Positions 48,682-57,514 of a stretch of 64,000 nucleotides of DNA are shown piece after piece. Location: the NCBI GenBank assembly GCA_020186115.1, contig WSYJ01000060.1, positions 310,001-374,000 of the forward strand, in the 5' to 3' direction. The stretch is from Histomonas meleagridis. Its lineage: Eukaryota; Parabasalia; Tritrichomonadida; Dientamoebidae. The position numbers and the translations under genes were made by a program. Under the pieces are notes generated by a model that did not search any database, was not told where the DNA came from, and saw only the letters and a list, made by a program, of their open reading frames with translations. Position 1 is the first letter of the stretch; every line of letters starts with the position of its first letter.

Positions 48682-50001
48682 GAGATGGACAAAATAAAAA
48701 TGTATTAACTTTTCTGTACACGTGAAATCTTTTATAGATTTGACGATTAATTCCATATTTATCGTTGTGTTCTAATGGGTTAAAATAATCTGTTTCAGGA
48801 GGATCGCGTTTTAATGAGGCATGTTTCTTAAAAAATCTTTTATAGTATTGCAATATGGAATTATATTTATATGTCACATTTACAGGAGTAATGATATTGA
48901 TCTTAAAGTAAAATTCATTAAAACAAGAGTGATGTTTAATTGGACATCAAATGAAAGAAAATCTAACATATATTGTTTATTACATAGCAAAATAATAGAA
49001 TCAGTTGATCTTGAGACTACACCATCATTTAATTGATTTAATAATGGTCAGAGTACTCTGTTAAAGATGATGGTGATCAATGGCTGTAAATACCAATTTT
49101 GTTCATTTTAAAGATGGAATGTCGAGTTTACTTTAATTACAATTTATTTGCTTTGCCTTATTAATAAATAACATGTTTGTTTATGTGTACAATGCTCACA
49201 ATTGAAATGCAATAATTTTAACAATCAATGGCTAATGTTTGCTTCCGACTTTTTATATAATTTGAAGTTTTCAAGCATGACATAACATTGTTTATGATAT
49301 ACAAATGATTGAATTTTAATGATGTTCATATACAAATAAAATTAAAAAGTATTTTAAACTAAAAAATATTTTATTTTTTATTATTACCAATATGGCACTG
49401 CCGCCTTCACCATAATATCAGAATTTTACGAGAGATTGCTTATGAATGCAATAACTTAATCTGCATATAAAGCATTTGGTCAACTAATGCAAGTTTGATG
49501 ATATATCAGCTCAATTTCACTTTTCATAGAGTTATCACCTAACAATTTCTTATGAAAAGTAAAGAAAAGTGTCAAAAGATACACATTTAAAAAAAAGGCG
49601 GGTTTTTTTCATCCCAAGAAAAATCATTTTCTTTTTATTTTTAAACATGTTGGCTACCAAAAATCATCTATTTATTTGAACTTCTTTTGAATATGTTAAG
49701 TAAATATTTATTTAATTGATCTTATATTAAGATATTTGATTTTTTTTCATCATTGTGGCATAAACGTATTTGATACATTGAATTTCTTTACACATGTTTT
49801 TGCCATAACAACTTAATATTTTGATAATATATTAGAAATTTAAAATTTAAAACAACTGTTCATTTAATCTTTATGGATAAAATGATTTTTATTTGGAAAT
49901 AATTGAAATAATTCATTTTTTATCTCAAAACATATTGTGATATTTTTCTGAAATAAATAAAGTATTCAATTTTTAATTCTCCGATTGTTTCTTCCAAAAA
50001 A
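48682..50001. other. 1.3-kb intergenic region with doubtful coding-like patches
   Basis: Minus-strand 48690-48950 is open without an ATG and reads SLKRDPPETDYFNPLEHNDK; plus-strand 48821-49036 is open with an ATG. Neither has a recognised motif. 49040-50001 shows nothing beyond AT-rich spacer. Confidence 0.3.
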
Positions 50002-51879
50002 ATGAGCAAAACAGATGCAAACGAAGAAGATTATCAGAGTTCCCCTCGATACTACCCAAAACAACAAGAAATGCAATATCTAATACCAGGGTTGAGGCGT
50101 TATTTTTCATTTCCAGAAAGATCACAACAAAGGTCACAAGTTGTAAAAGAAGTAAAATCTTATCTAGAACAAATTAGCCCACATTGGAGCCACAGATCTG
50201 TCAGACTCTGGTTTAATAATAATAAAAACAATTATTTGAATATCCCTCTACAAATTCCAAATCAAGATAAAGCAAAATATATTATTGTCCAAAATCAAGA
50301 TCCATTAATAAATCAAACGCCAAATATTGGATATATTCCAGCACAACAAAATGCACTTCCAATTCGCATTTTCCAAAATCAAATTCCACAAGCAATTCCA
50401 CAAACAACTCCAAAACCAGAAAACCCACAGATGCGTAAAATAATTGATGCGGGCCCATCACCACAATATATTCGTCCACAACAATTTTCTCTTTTGTCAC
50501 AGGAAAATGAACCACAAAAGATACAACAGTCATATCCTCCTATTTCATTTTCAAAAGACAAAAAGCGCCCTATAAAATCTCTCGAACAATGTCTTGTTCC
50601 GATTAAGAATTTAATGGATGAAATACGAAAAATTAGTCCTCAAGATCCAAAGTACAACCCGAGCATGTTGGATCTTGATCAACAATGTCAATATGTCCAA
50701 AAGAATTATTCACCATTTCTTCCAGATAAGATTGATCCCACAGAAAAATATGTTTCTCTATCTCTATCACCTCATGGGTTACAGTCTTTATATAACTTTG
50801 GTAATGGACCATCTAATTCTAATTTACATGAGGAAGGTAGCGAATTTCAATTACAGAAATTTCCTTCACAGTTTTCCTTGTTTTCTCTTCCTGACTTATC
50901 TTCCGTTGGACAGAACGAGCAGCCCCTTCAGAAGTCGTCCTCGTCCATCTGGAAGGCGCTATCTTTCACAGACCAACAGATTCAGCCGTTTATTGATTCT
51001 GTCATAACCGCTGATTTAGCGGTTTATGTGACGTATTCGGGAAATCAGACATTAATTCTTTATTCAGACTATAAAGCCGAATATCCTAGATGGGAAAATA
51101 TTGTGTTAACGAATCCTTCAAAGGTTGCACATATTCAAGTAACACCAAATAACTTATGGATTTTATCCACTTCAAGTAATTTGGAATGTGTAACACATAT
51201 ATCTTTTTCTAATAGCTCTAAGCAAACAACAATCTCTCTTGCATCTTCAAAAGGTGATTCTAACTTATCAATTTTTGGAAATGGAGTAATTTCATCTTTT
51301 GTAAATGATCCAACCCTATACTGTATTGATGAAAGCCTCCAGCAGTCAAAGATACAAACAAGTTACCCCGGAATTACAAGTTTAATTGAAATGGATAATA
51401 AAATTATTTGTGGAGTAACGCAAAGTTGTTCACCAAGAATGATAACAACTTTTGGCCAAGAAGAGTGTTCTTTTATTGGCCATTGTGGGGAAGTTATAAA
51501 ACTGATAACAATTTCATCAAATACATTTGCATCTCTTGGTTTGGATCAATCGATCCGGATATGGGATATACGAGATAAAAATCCAATAACCACCATTTTA
51601 ACACCCGATTTTTCTGTTCTTAGCATATCGGGCAATTCAGAATATATATTTTGTGGTCGTCAAGACCAAAAAATTGGTGTTGTTGACATACGTAAGCCTC
51701 CTGGGAAAGTTGTTCTCGGGATTGCGACAGATGATTATGAACCAACCGTTCATCGATATGACGATCAAACAAACAGATTTTATATGTTTGGTCGGCCATC
51801 ACAAGAGAGAAGCATGCTTACACCAGATGTACAGGCTGCTTCAAGAGTTTTTCGTGTGTATCAGAATATACTTGAATAG
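50002..51879 (+). CDS. homeodomain-like helix plus WD40 propeller protein
   Basis: 625 residues. The first 75 residues contain LIPGLRRYFSFPERSQQRSQ and HWSHRSVRLWFNNNKNN. The latter resembles a homeodomain recognition helix (VRxWFxN). A proline/glutamine-rich linker runs to about 290. From about 325 to 610 the sequence forms WD40-type blades; the best is FIGHCGEVIKLITISSNTFA then SLGLDQSIRIWDI. Combining a DNA-binding-like helix with a propeller suggests a nuclear or chromatin scaffold, but this is inference. The start is the first ATG after TTCCAAAAAA. A short patch around 50880-50960 is unusually GC-rich. Confidence 0.75.
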   Translation: MSKTDANEEDYQSSPRYYPKQQEMQYLIPGLRRYFSFPERSQQRSQVVKEVKSYLEQISPHWSHRSVRLWFNNNKNNYLNIPLQIPNQDKAKYIIVQNQDPLINQTPNIGYIPAQQNALPIRIFQNQIPQAIPQTTPKPENPQMRKIIDAGPSPQYIRPQQFSLLSQENEPQKIQQSYPPISFSKDKKRPIKSLEQCLVPIKNLMDEIRKISPQDPKYNPSMLDLDQQCQYVQKNYSPFLPDKIDPTEKYVSLSLSPHGLQSLYNFGNGPSNSNLHEEGSEFQLQKFPSQFSLFSLPDLSSVGQNEQPLQKSSSSIWKALSFTDQQIQPFIDSVITADLAVYVTYSGNQTLILYSDYKAEYPRWENIVLTNPSKVAHIQVTPNNLWILSTSSNLECVTHISFSNSSKQTTISLASSKGDSNLSIFGNGVISSFVNDPTLYCIDESLQQSKIQTSYPGITSLIEMDNKIICGVTQSCSPRMITTFGQEECSFIGHCGEVIKLITISSNTFASLGLDQSIRIWDIRDKNPITTILTPDFSVLSISGNSEYIFCGRQDQKIGVVDIRKPPGKVVLGIATDDYEPTVHRYDDQTNRFYMFGRPSQERSMLTPDVQAASRVFRVYQNILE

Positions 51880-52659
51880 ATTCTAAAAATAAAATAATAA
51901 TAAATAGTGACTGATAAATTATTTGTTTGTTTTATAGCATGAAAACAAGATAAACAATAAGAAATAAAATCTAATTTATGCTTTTTTGGGTGAGAAAGCA
52001 CATTTTGGCTTCTTGTGAATAAACTTCAGAATATTCAGTGGCTTTTTGGTCTGGCAAAAATTACATTTCGATGAATATCAGACTGAAAGTTAATGTAGGA
52101 ACCTTAAAATGCTATAAGATAATTTTAAAATAACGCATGCAAGCAAATATGCAGTTTTTAAAATTGATCTTTTATTTTAACATAATCATTTTTAATGAAA
52201 AACCAAAATCTAATCATAATAAAAAGAATTTTTTTATTAAAAGTTTTCTCCAAAGATATTAAATATAGAGATTCATCAAAATTTCTTATATTAATGATTT
52301 TTAAAATACATACATTAATATTAAATCTTCATTTGCATCATTAAAATCAAGAGACACACTATCAGTGAGAAATATTTTTTCGTAAGAAATGTTTGAACAA
52401 TAACTCATTATTTATACTTCATGTATACATAGAAAAATATATACAATGAAAATGTTATTTCCAATATAAAAAAAATAAATATGATGAATAATAAATATTA
52501 AATAGCATCATTCGATACAATTATTTGATTTAGATAATATTCTTTATAACACATTCCTTTGATTTATAAAATCTAGTTCATTTATTGTTTTCATAAATTT
52601 CGAACAATATGAGTGAGTTAATATTTCATTAAAAAATACAATTAACGTAAAAAAAATTT
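51880..52659. other. 0.8-kb intergenic region between convergent genes
   Basis: AT-rich. A 30-codon minus-strand open stretch ending at 51976 reads KCNFCQTKKPLNILKFIHKK then PKCAFSPKKA, with a CxxC pair, but has no start and may be chance or a relic. Confidence 0.35.
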
Positions 52660-53397
52660 TTATTTCAATATCTTTATTTCTGTTTCAAGTTTAGGCATTT
52701 CGAAGTTATGAATGTCAATGTGTTGAAATTCTTTATTATTTCCGAAATATATAAAACTTTTAATTTTCTTTAAGTCATTATAGAAAGTCAAACAATAAAA
52801 TGCGTAAAATATAGAGATGAAATATTCTCCAATTGTTGAGAGAGTTACGTTATATCTTACCGCAAAAATTTGTTCACTAAAAGCGGCAAGATTCAAAGAT
52901 AGAAATTGACAAATAATGAAAAAGAATCTAAGTCTGCGTTTTAAAGTTGGAGTGTCTTTCCAAGTAATTTTGTGTCCTATAAGTTGTATGATCGTAATAT
53001 TGAAAAATGCAAGATATGTTGACAAATAATGGAAAATTGGAATTTCATCACATGGAAAAATTGGAATTAATATGAAGTATACATACGCTAAAAATAAGAG
53101 TGTGTATAAATCGCTTTTTAACTTGTCTGAGATAGAATAAAATTTGTAAAGATAAAAAATGTAATACATGAAAAATGAAAACACCACATTCCCTACAACA
53201 GAGAAGCAGAGAAACATGACAAATTTATTTGGTGATTCTAATCCTGTTTCTGAAACTGTTGGAAGATAACCTGCTAACCTTTCTTGTGTAATAAAGACTG
53301 TTAATAAAACTACATTTATTGCTGGTGGGAAAAAGGCATTAATAATTACGAGAGTTTTTAATCCATAATTTAATTTTTCTCTCCTTTTCCTCGCCAT
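52660..53397 (-). CDS. FRAG1/DRAM/SFK1-family six-helix membrane protein
   Basis: 245 residues with five or six transmembrane helices. After the first helix the loop reads GYLPTVSETGLESPNKFVM, the diagnostic P-x-(I/V)-SETG-x-x-(S/P)P signature of the FRAG1/DRAM/Sfk1 family. Members include PGAP2 (GPI-anchor remodelling), DRAM (lysosomal autophagy modulators) and yeast Sfk1 (plasma-membrane lipid regulation); sequence alone does not choose between them. The N-terminus is strongly basic (MARKRREK), which fits a cytosolic side. An M3 box at 53403-53410 and a shared 20-bp box at 53407-53426 lie directly upstream. The short tail after the last helix is lysine/glutamate-rich. Confidence 0.85.
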   Translation of the reverse strand: MARKRREKLNYGLKTLVIINAFFPPAINVVLLTVFITQERLAGYLPTVSETGLESPNKFVMFLCFSVVGNVVFSFFMYYIFYLYKFYSISDKLKSDLYTLLFLAYVYFILIPIFPCDEIPIFHYLSTYLAFFNITIIQLIGHKITWKDTPTLKRRLRFFFIICQFLSLNLAAFSEQIFAVRYNVTLSTIGEYFISIFYAFYCLTFYNDLKKIKSFIYFGNNKEFQHIDIHNFEMPKLETEIKILK

Positions 53398-53402
53398 TCA
53401 AC

Positions 53403-53426
53403 TAACCGTCACTTTCCATTTCACTT
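53403..53426 (-). promoter_or_regulatory. M3 box plus 20-bp box shared with the 7765-9129 gene
   Basis: Minus strand GACGGTTA (53403-53410) fits M3. The overlapping plus-strand CGTCACTTTCCATTTCACTT (53407-53426) matches 9140-9159 at 19 of 20 positions. It ends 9-10 bases before the ATG at 53397. It contains an ATG of its own (a five-codon upstream frame). Confidence 0.5.
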
Positions 53427-54221
53427 CATATTTCACTGTCAATTTTTCATATCGCATTTGATACAAAACATTTTCGAAATTATTTCATCGATTTTGATAA
53501 ATATTTATGATAAATACGATATATTAAGTAAATATTTATTTAATATTAAATATAAGACATACAATGAAGGGTAAATCAGTCATTTTTAAAATATTTACAA
53601 AAATTATGCAACTTATAAAATAATAGCTCAGAAAAACGGAAGAAAAAATTAAAAAAAAATATTGAAAATTTTCATGTTTATAAACTACAAAATTTATCAT
53701 AAGACTAATCTATTATTAAGGTAATATTAAAATAGAAAATACATTAAAACATTTTTATTATCCTAAAATCGGAATTCTTTCCTAATGGGATCTATTAGAG
53801 GCAAGTTCAGCGGCAATGCCAACTTCGTTCCTTTGTATATTACCCTACAATTGGGCAATTGTACGCATCCATCATATAAATCTTGTGCATCATTGAAGAT
53901 ATTTATAAATGGTCAAAACTAGAATGTTTCCATTTTTCATCATAAAGCTATGAATAGGAAAAATTTATTAAAAGTTTTGAAATAAGGAACTGTTTTTCTT
54001 AGAGGCTTTATAATTAATTAGATGTTTTTTGTGATCTTTATGCATAAAGAAAAATCAGTAAATTTTAAAATCAATTAATATGATGAATGAATAACACAAA
54101 TGATTTTAATATTTTCATAGGATATTGTTCTATAAGCAAAAATAAACTTAAATATACACAATTAAAATCTAAGAGAACAAATTATGGAGGAAAAAAGAAA
54201 TGATTATCGAAAGATACATTT
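53427..54221. other. intergenic region with a gene relic
   Basis: AT-rich spacer apart from the relic at 53763-53950. Confidence 0.45.
53763..53950 (-). pseudogene. short frame-shifted gene remnant
   Basis: A minus-strand ATG near 53949 opens MMKNGNILVLTIYKYLQ and stops. An overlapping frame (53766-53912) then reads INIFNDAQDLYDGCVQLPNC followed by RVIYKGTKLALPLNLPLIDP and a TAG at 53763-53765. The peptide texture and the higher GC than the surroundings suggest a decayed coding end of unknown family. Confidence 0.4.
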
Positions 54222-55004
54222 TTATTTAATATGCAAATAATCATGTAAAAATTCAATAACATTAGGTTCAGCAATTTCTTCAAAGAAGGTAAAAACTGTA
54301 AAAAATAATATGAATAAATTCCAAATTTTAAAAAGAATTATGGTATAATTTCAATGAATTTTATCTGTAATATTTAAATCAATTCCTTTATGTTTAACAA
54401 GTAATTTAACAACTTCAAGATTATTATGTGCAAACATAATTGCAACACGAAATATTTTAATGAATTTCCAAAATTAATATATAAATTTCAAATATAAAAA
54501 ATTGCTATTATTTTTAATATTTAAATCAATTCCTTTATGTTCAAGAAGTAATTTAACAATATTGATATTATCACTAGAAACTGCATATATTAAAGCTGTA
54601 TCAAAAATATAAAATTTATTCCAAATATAATATTTTTACTGTAAATAATTGAAATTAACAAAGAATTAAAAAAAGTAACATTTTGAGCATTAATATCAAT
54701 ATCTTTTTGCTTTAAAAGTAATTTAATGATTTTGATTGTGCATGATTCATTGTTTGAAAAAATTATGGAAAGACATGCAAAAATTAGTGTTGTGTTAAAT
54801 TATTTATTAAAACTCCAAATATAATTTTAAAACATAAAATAAATGAAAGAAATATTATATAAAACAAATATATATCTTTACTACTGCAATCAATTCCTTT
54901 TTCTTTGAAAAGTAACTTAAATATTTCTAAATATCCATATGATGCTGCTACTGAAATTGCTGTTACAAACAAAAGAATAAAATTCCAAATGTTTTCCAAA
55001 AATT
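54222..55004 (-). repeat. second array of split ankyrin repeats
   Basis: Continues the 55005-56237 gene. Ankyrin blocks lie at 54877-54963, 54683-54793, 54513-54599 and 54366-54446. A terminal block at 54222-54299 reads EEIAEPNVIEFLHDYLHIK and stops. Spacers are 83 nt (54964-55046), 83 (54794-54876), 83 (54600-54682), 66 (54447-54512) and 66 (54300-54365). All blocks are open, including one with an extended 37-codon version. All spacers break or terminate the frame. A TTGGA box, with its first G 23 nt from the next block, is present in every spacer. Confidence 0.88.
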
Positions 55005-56237
55005 TCAAATATTCTCAATAAAATTCAAAAATAATAAACAAAAATTTTTACCATTAATATCAAAACCTTTATGTTCAAGAATGAATTTAACCAGTTCAAT
55101 ATTACCTGTATTAACTGCATATGGTAAAATATTAGTTGGAATACAATTTTCTTCAAGAAAATATTTAACAAGTAAAAAATTATTATTTTTTGCTGCTTCA
55201 TTAATCATAGAATCATCAATTTTCATTCCTTCATTTGTTAAATATAACAAAATTTCGTAGTTATTATATTTAATACAAATCTCACCTAATTTAGATATAT
55301 TATTAATTTCATTAGTTTTATTTTCATAAAGATATTTAAAAATATCATTTCGATGAAATTGTATTGCTGTTTCATAAGCACCTTGAAATGTTGCATGATT
55401 TTGTTCACATAAATGAATTATTTCAAGATTCCCACCTGCAACTGCATATCTACCTGCGTTTGTTACATCAGCTTCGTTTAATAATAAATACTTAAAACAT
55501 TTAATTGATTTAAAAAATGCTGCATAATTAATAAGACTACATTCATAATTAACAAATGAATAACTTTCATAAAGTGATTTTTTAATATTTTGATTAAATT
55601 TGAAATTTGGTATTGATGATATTTCTTGAAGTTTTTCAATATCATCATTTCGAATTATTGTAGCAATTTCATTTGGATTATGTTCTCCTTGTACATATTT
55701 CTTATGAAGTTCCCAATCATTCTTTGATAGTTCATCAAAATTCTTAAAAAATTCTTCAGCATTATTGAAATAATATTTGATCTGAAATAATTCTTTTGGA
55801 AAATATTGAGCAAAATATAAATTTCTTTTATCTTCTAATTCTTCTGTTGTAATTATATTGTGTTCAAACATCTTCTCTAAAATATATTGCCATTCTTCAC
55901 GATAACAATTCCTGGAAAGATGTTTTACAAAAGTTTTAATTATTTCGCTGTCGTTTTTATGGATTTCTTTTTCTTTGATTTCAATTTTCTTCAAAAACTC
56001 AAAATAAACTTTTGGGTTTTTTCGTTGTGAATAAAAAGATGAATATATTAATTTACATATTATAATATCAAATGAAATAGGAAAATAAGTAATGAGAAAA
56101 TCAACTTGTTCAACAAATGGAATTTGAACATTTTCTTCACTTAATTCAAAAACCATTTTTTTGAGCATCAACAATGTCTGCAAATTAACAATATTAGTGT
56201 CGATGTTTAAAGTGGGTTTTGTATTATTATTTCCCAT
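55005..56237 (-). CDS. DUF3447-type N-terminal module plus ankyrin repeats (first block of a split gene)
   Basis: 410 codons from the ATG at 56237. The start MGNNNTKP could be N-myristoylated. The N-terminal 200 residues parallel the 26929-28107 protein (for example KRNLYFAQYFPKELFQ, ELSKNDWELHKKYVQGE, NPNEIATIIRNDDIEKLQ). Ankyrin repeats begin near 225: LINYAAFFKSIKCFKYLLLN, GRYAVAGGNLEIIHLCEQNH, LVKFILEHKGFDINGKN. The last codons (after GKN, below about 55046) translate the first 83-nt spacer and are probably not native protein. An M3 box lies 48 bases upstream. If spacers are removed the gene extends to 54222. Its role is unknown; a membrane-tethered ankyrin scaffold is plausible. Confidence 0.85.
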   Translation of the reverse strand: MGNNNTKPTLNIDTNIVNLQTLLMLKKMVFELSEENVQIPFVEQVDFLITYFPISFDIIICKLIYSSFYSQRKNPKVYFEFLKKIEIKEKEIHKNDSEIIKTFVKHLSRNCYREEWQYILEKMFEHNIITTEELEDKRNLYFAQYFPKELFQIKYYFNNAEEFFKNFDELSKNDWELHKKYVQGEHNPNEIATIIRNDDIEKLQEISSIPNFKFNQNIKKSLYESYSFVNYECSLINYAAFFKSIKCFKYLLLNEADVTNAGRYAVAGGNLEIIHLCEQNHATFQGAYETAIQFHRNDIFKYLYENKTNEINNISKLGEICIKYNNYEILLYLTNEGMKIDDSMINEAAKNNNFLLVKYFLEENCIPTNILPYAVNTGNIELVKFILEHKGFDINGKNFCLLFLNFIENI

Positions 56238-56284
56238 TTGTCATCCAACAAATAACTATCAAGCCCGAAAATATCGATAATTTT

Positions 56285-56292
56285 TAACGGTC
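56285..56292 (-). promoter_or_regulatory. M3-type box upstream of the ankyrin gene
   Basis: Minus strand GACCGTTA, matching the M3 consensus, 48 bases before the ATG at 56237. Confidence 0.5.
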
Positions 56293-57144
56293 AATTCAGT
56301 TGTCAAATCCTCTTTTCAAGTAGGATTTGACAGTACGATAAGTATTCAAAATTGACACTTTTTTGGAAAACCAATGAAATTTTATAAATTCATTTATTCA
56401 GTACATGAAGCATCAAACGAATTTTTGAAAGTACCAAAAAAAATTCATATTACAATAACAAATTTTTGAAATTTTGCGTATATATCGAAATTCTTATTCC
56501 ATTATAAAAACTTTCCTTTTAAATAAAATTTTATATAACTTTGCTGAAATATACTAAAACAAATGTAGATCAGATTTATGCAAAAACAAATTGTAAAAAT
56601 TAATTTTTGATGGAAATACATAGTGATCAATTACTAGAAGGAAAAATTGAATATTTTTATCTAAAACTTACTCTAAAAAACGCACTTGAAATATGTATTT
56701 AATGTGTCATTTTATTTCATGTCTTGAAAAGGTATGGAGAAAAATGAATTTTCATAATTTTAACGTACAATTTCCGACCGTTTATTATGTCTTCATCAAA
56801 CCGACACATGTATAATGTAATGAAGAAAATGGGTTAAAATAATTTTACCTTGGGTAAAATTTTTGCCTGTAGAAAGGACAGACTCGTGATATGAACGAAA
56901 ATGAGCCAAAGTAAATTTGATACCTTATAAAAGCTTAAATGCGCACAGTTTTTCAGAATGGTCAGAAGTTTAATGCTAATTATTTTTCGAGCCAGTATAA
57001 ATCCAATTGATTGACCCAAAAAATGCTCTCAGAAAATCTATATCAAAAAGCGGAATTGTCTAGTTACCTTTAGAGGTTGGGTTGGATTTTGTTTTACCCA
57101 ATAGAAAAAGGTAAAATATGCATCATTATGTAATGTATACTTCA

Positions 57145-57360
57145 GCACTGACTATTTCTGCGTGCTCACCATTAGATGCGTGCAAAATATTGTATTAAGT
57201 ACTTCAAATAATTTCAAAATATTATTTTGAATTTGAAAATTATTAAAATAAATATTCAATAAAACAAATAAATATCTTTTGCATCAACGCCAATTACTTC
57301 TTGTTCAAGAAGTAATTTGACAGTAATATAATTTCGCATTACAAAACATAATGTTTTAGT
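57145..57360 (-). pseudogene. two-unit relic of a split ankyrin array
   Basis: The minus strand carries VKLLLEQEVIGVDAK followed by a spacer of exactly 83 nt (57194-57276). This spacer has the same words as the other arrays (GATATTTATTTGTTTTAT at its start). The start of a second unit follows from 57193 (ACAATATTT... GCATCTAATGGTGAGCACGCAGAAATAGT). The TTGGA box is mutated to TTTGA. No N-terminal module is attached, and the second unit is frameshifted. Confidence 0.75.
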
Positions 57361-57381
57361 CATAACTTGATCAACACGACC

Positions 57382-57406
57382 GTTAACTTCAGCAGGTGAA
57401 GTTAAC
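57382..57406. promoter_or_regulatory. perfect 9-bp inverted repeat overlapping an M3 box
   Basis: GTTAACTTC, seven-base loop, GAAGTTAAC. The plus-strand M3 match GACCGTTA at 57378-57385 overlaps its left arm. It lies about 110 bases before the AP-3 beta ATG. It could be an operator-like site or a hairpin; function is unknown. Confidence 0.45.
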
Positions 57407-57514
57407 CATTGAATTCGAAGTTATCGTTACCCGCATTCAAAACATTTGGCGGAAACCGGTTATTATCGTTTCAAATCACATTTCCCCTGAACTGCTCAAA
57501 CCGTCAAATAACTT

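Larger units (their letters stand above)
56238..57514. other. 1.3-kb divergent intergenic region with ankyrin relic and palindrome
   Basis: Contains the M3 box of the minus-strand ankyrin gene, a relic of split ankyrin units (57145-57360), a 9-bp-arm palindrome (57382-57406) and the AP-3 beta promoter. The rest is AT-rich. Confidence 0.55.

Noticed and set aside
48690-49036. Overlapping plus and minus open stretches downstream of the lectin
   Set aside because: The minus frame has no ATG, the plus frame has no motif or initiator, and neither matches a family I recognise.
51976-52071. Short zinc-finger-like tail (CNFCQTKKP) on the minus strand
   Set aside because: Only about 30 codons, no start, and no second metal-binding pair; may be chance.
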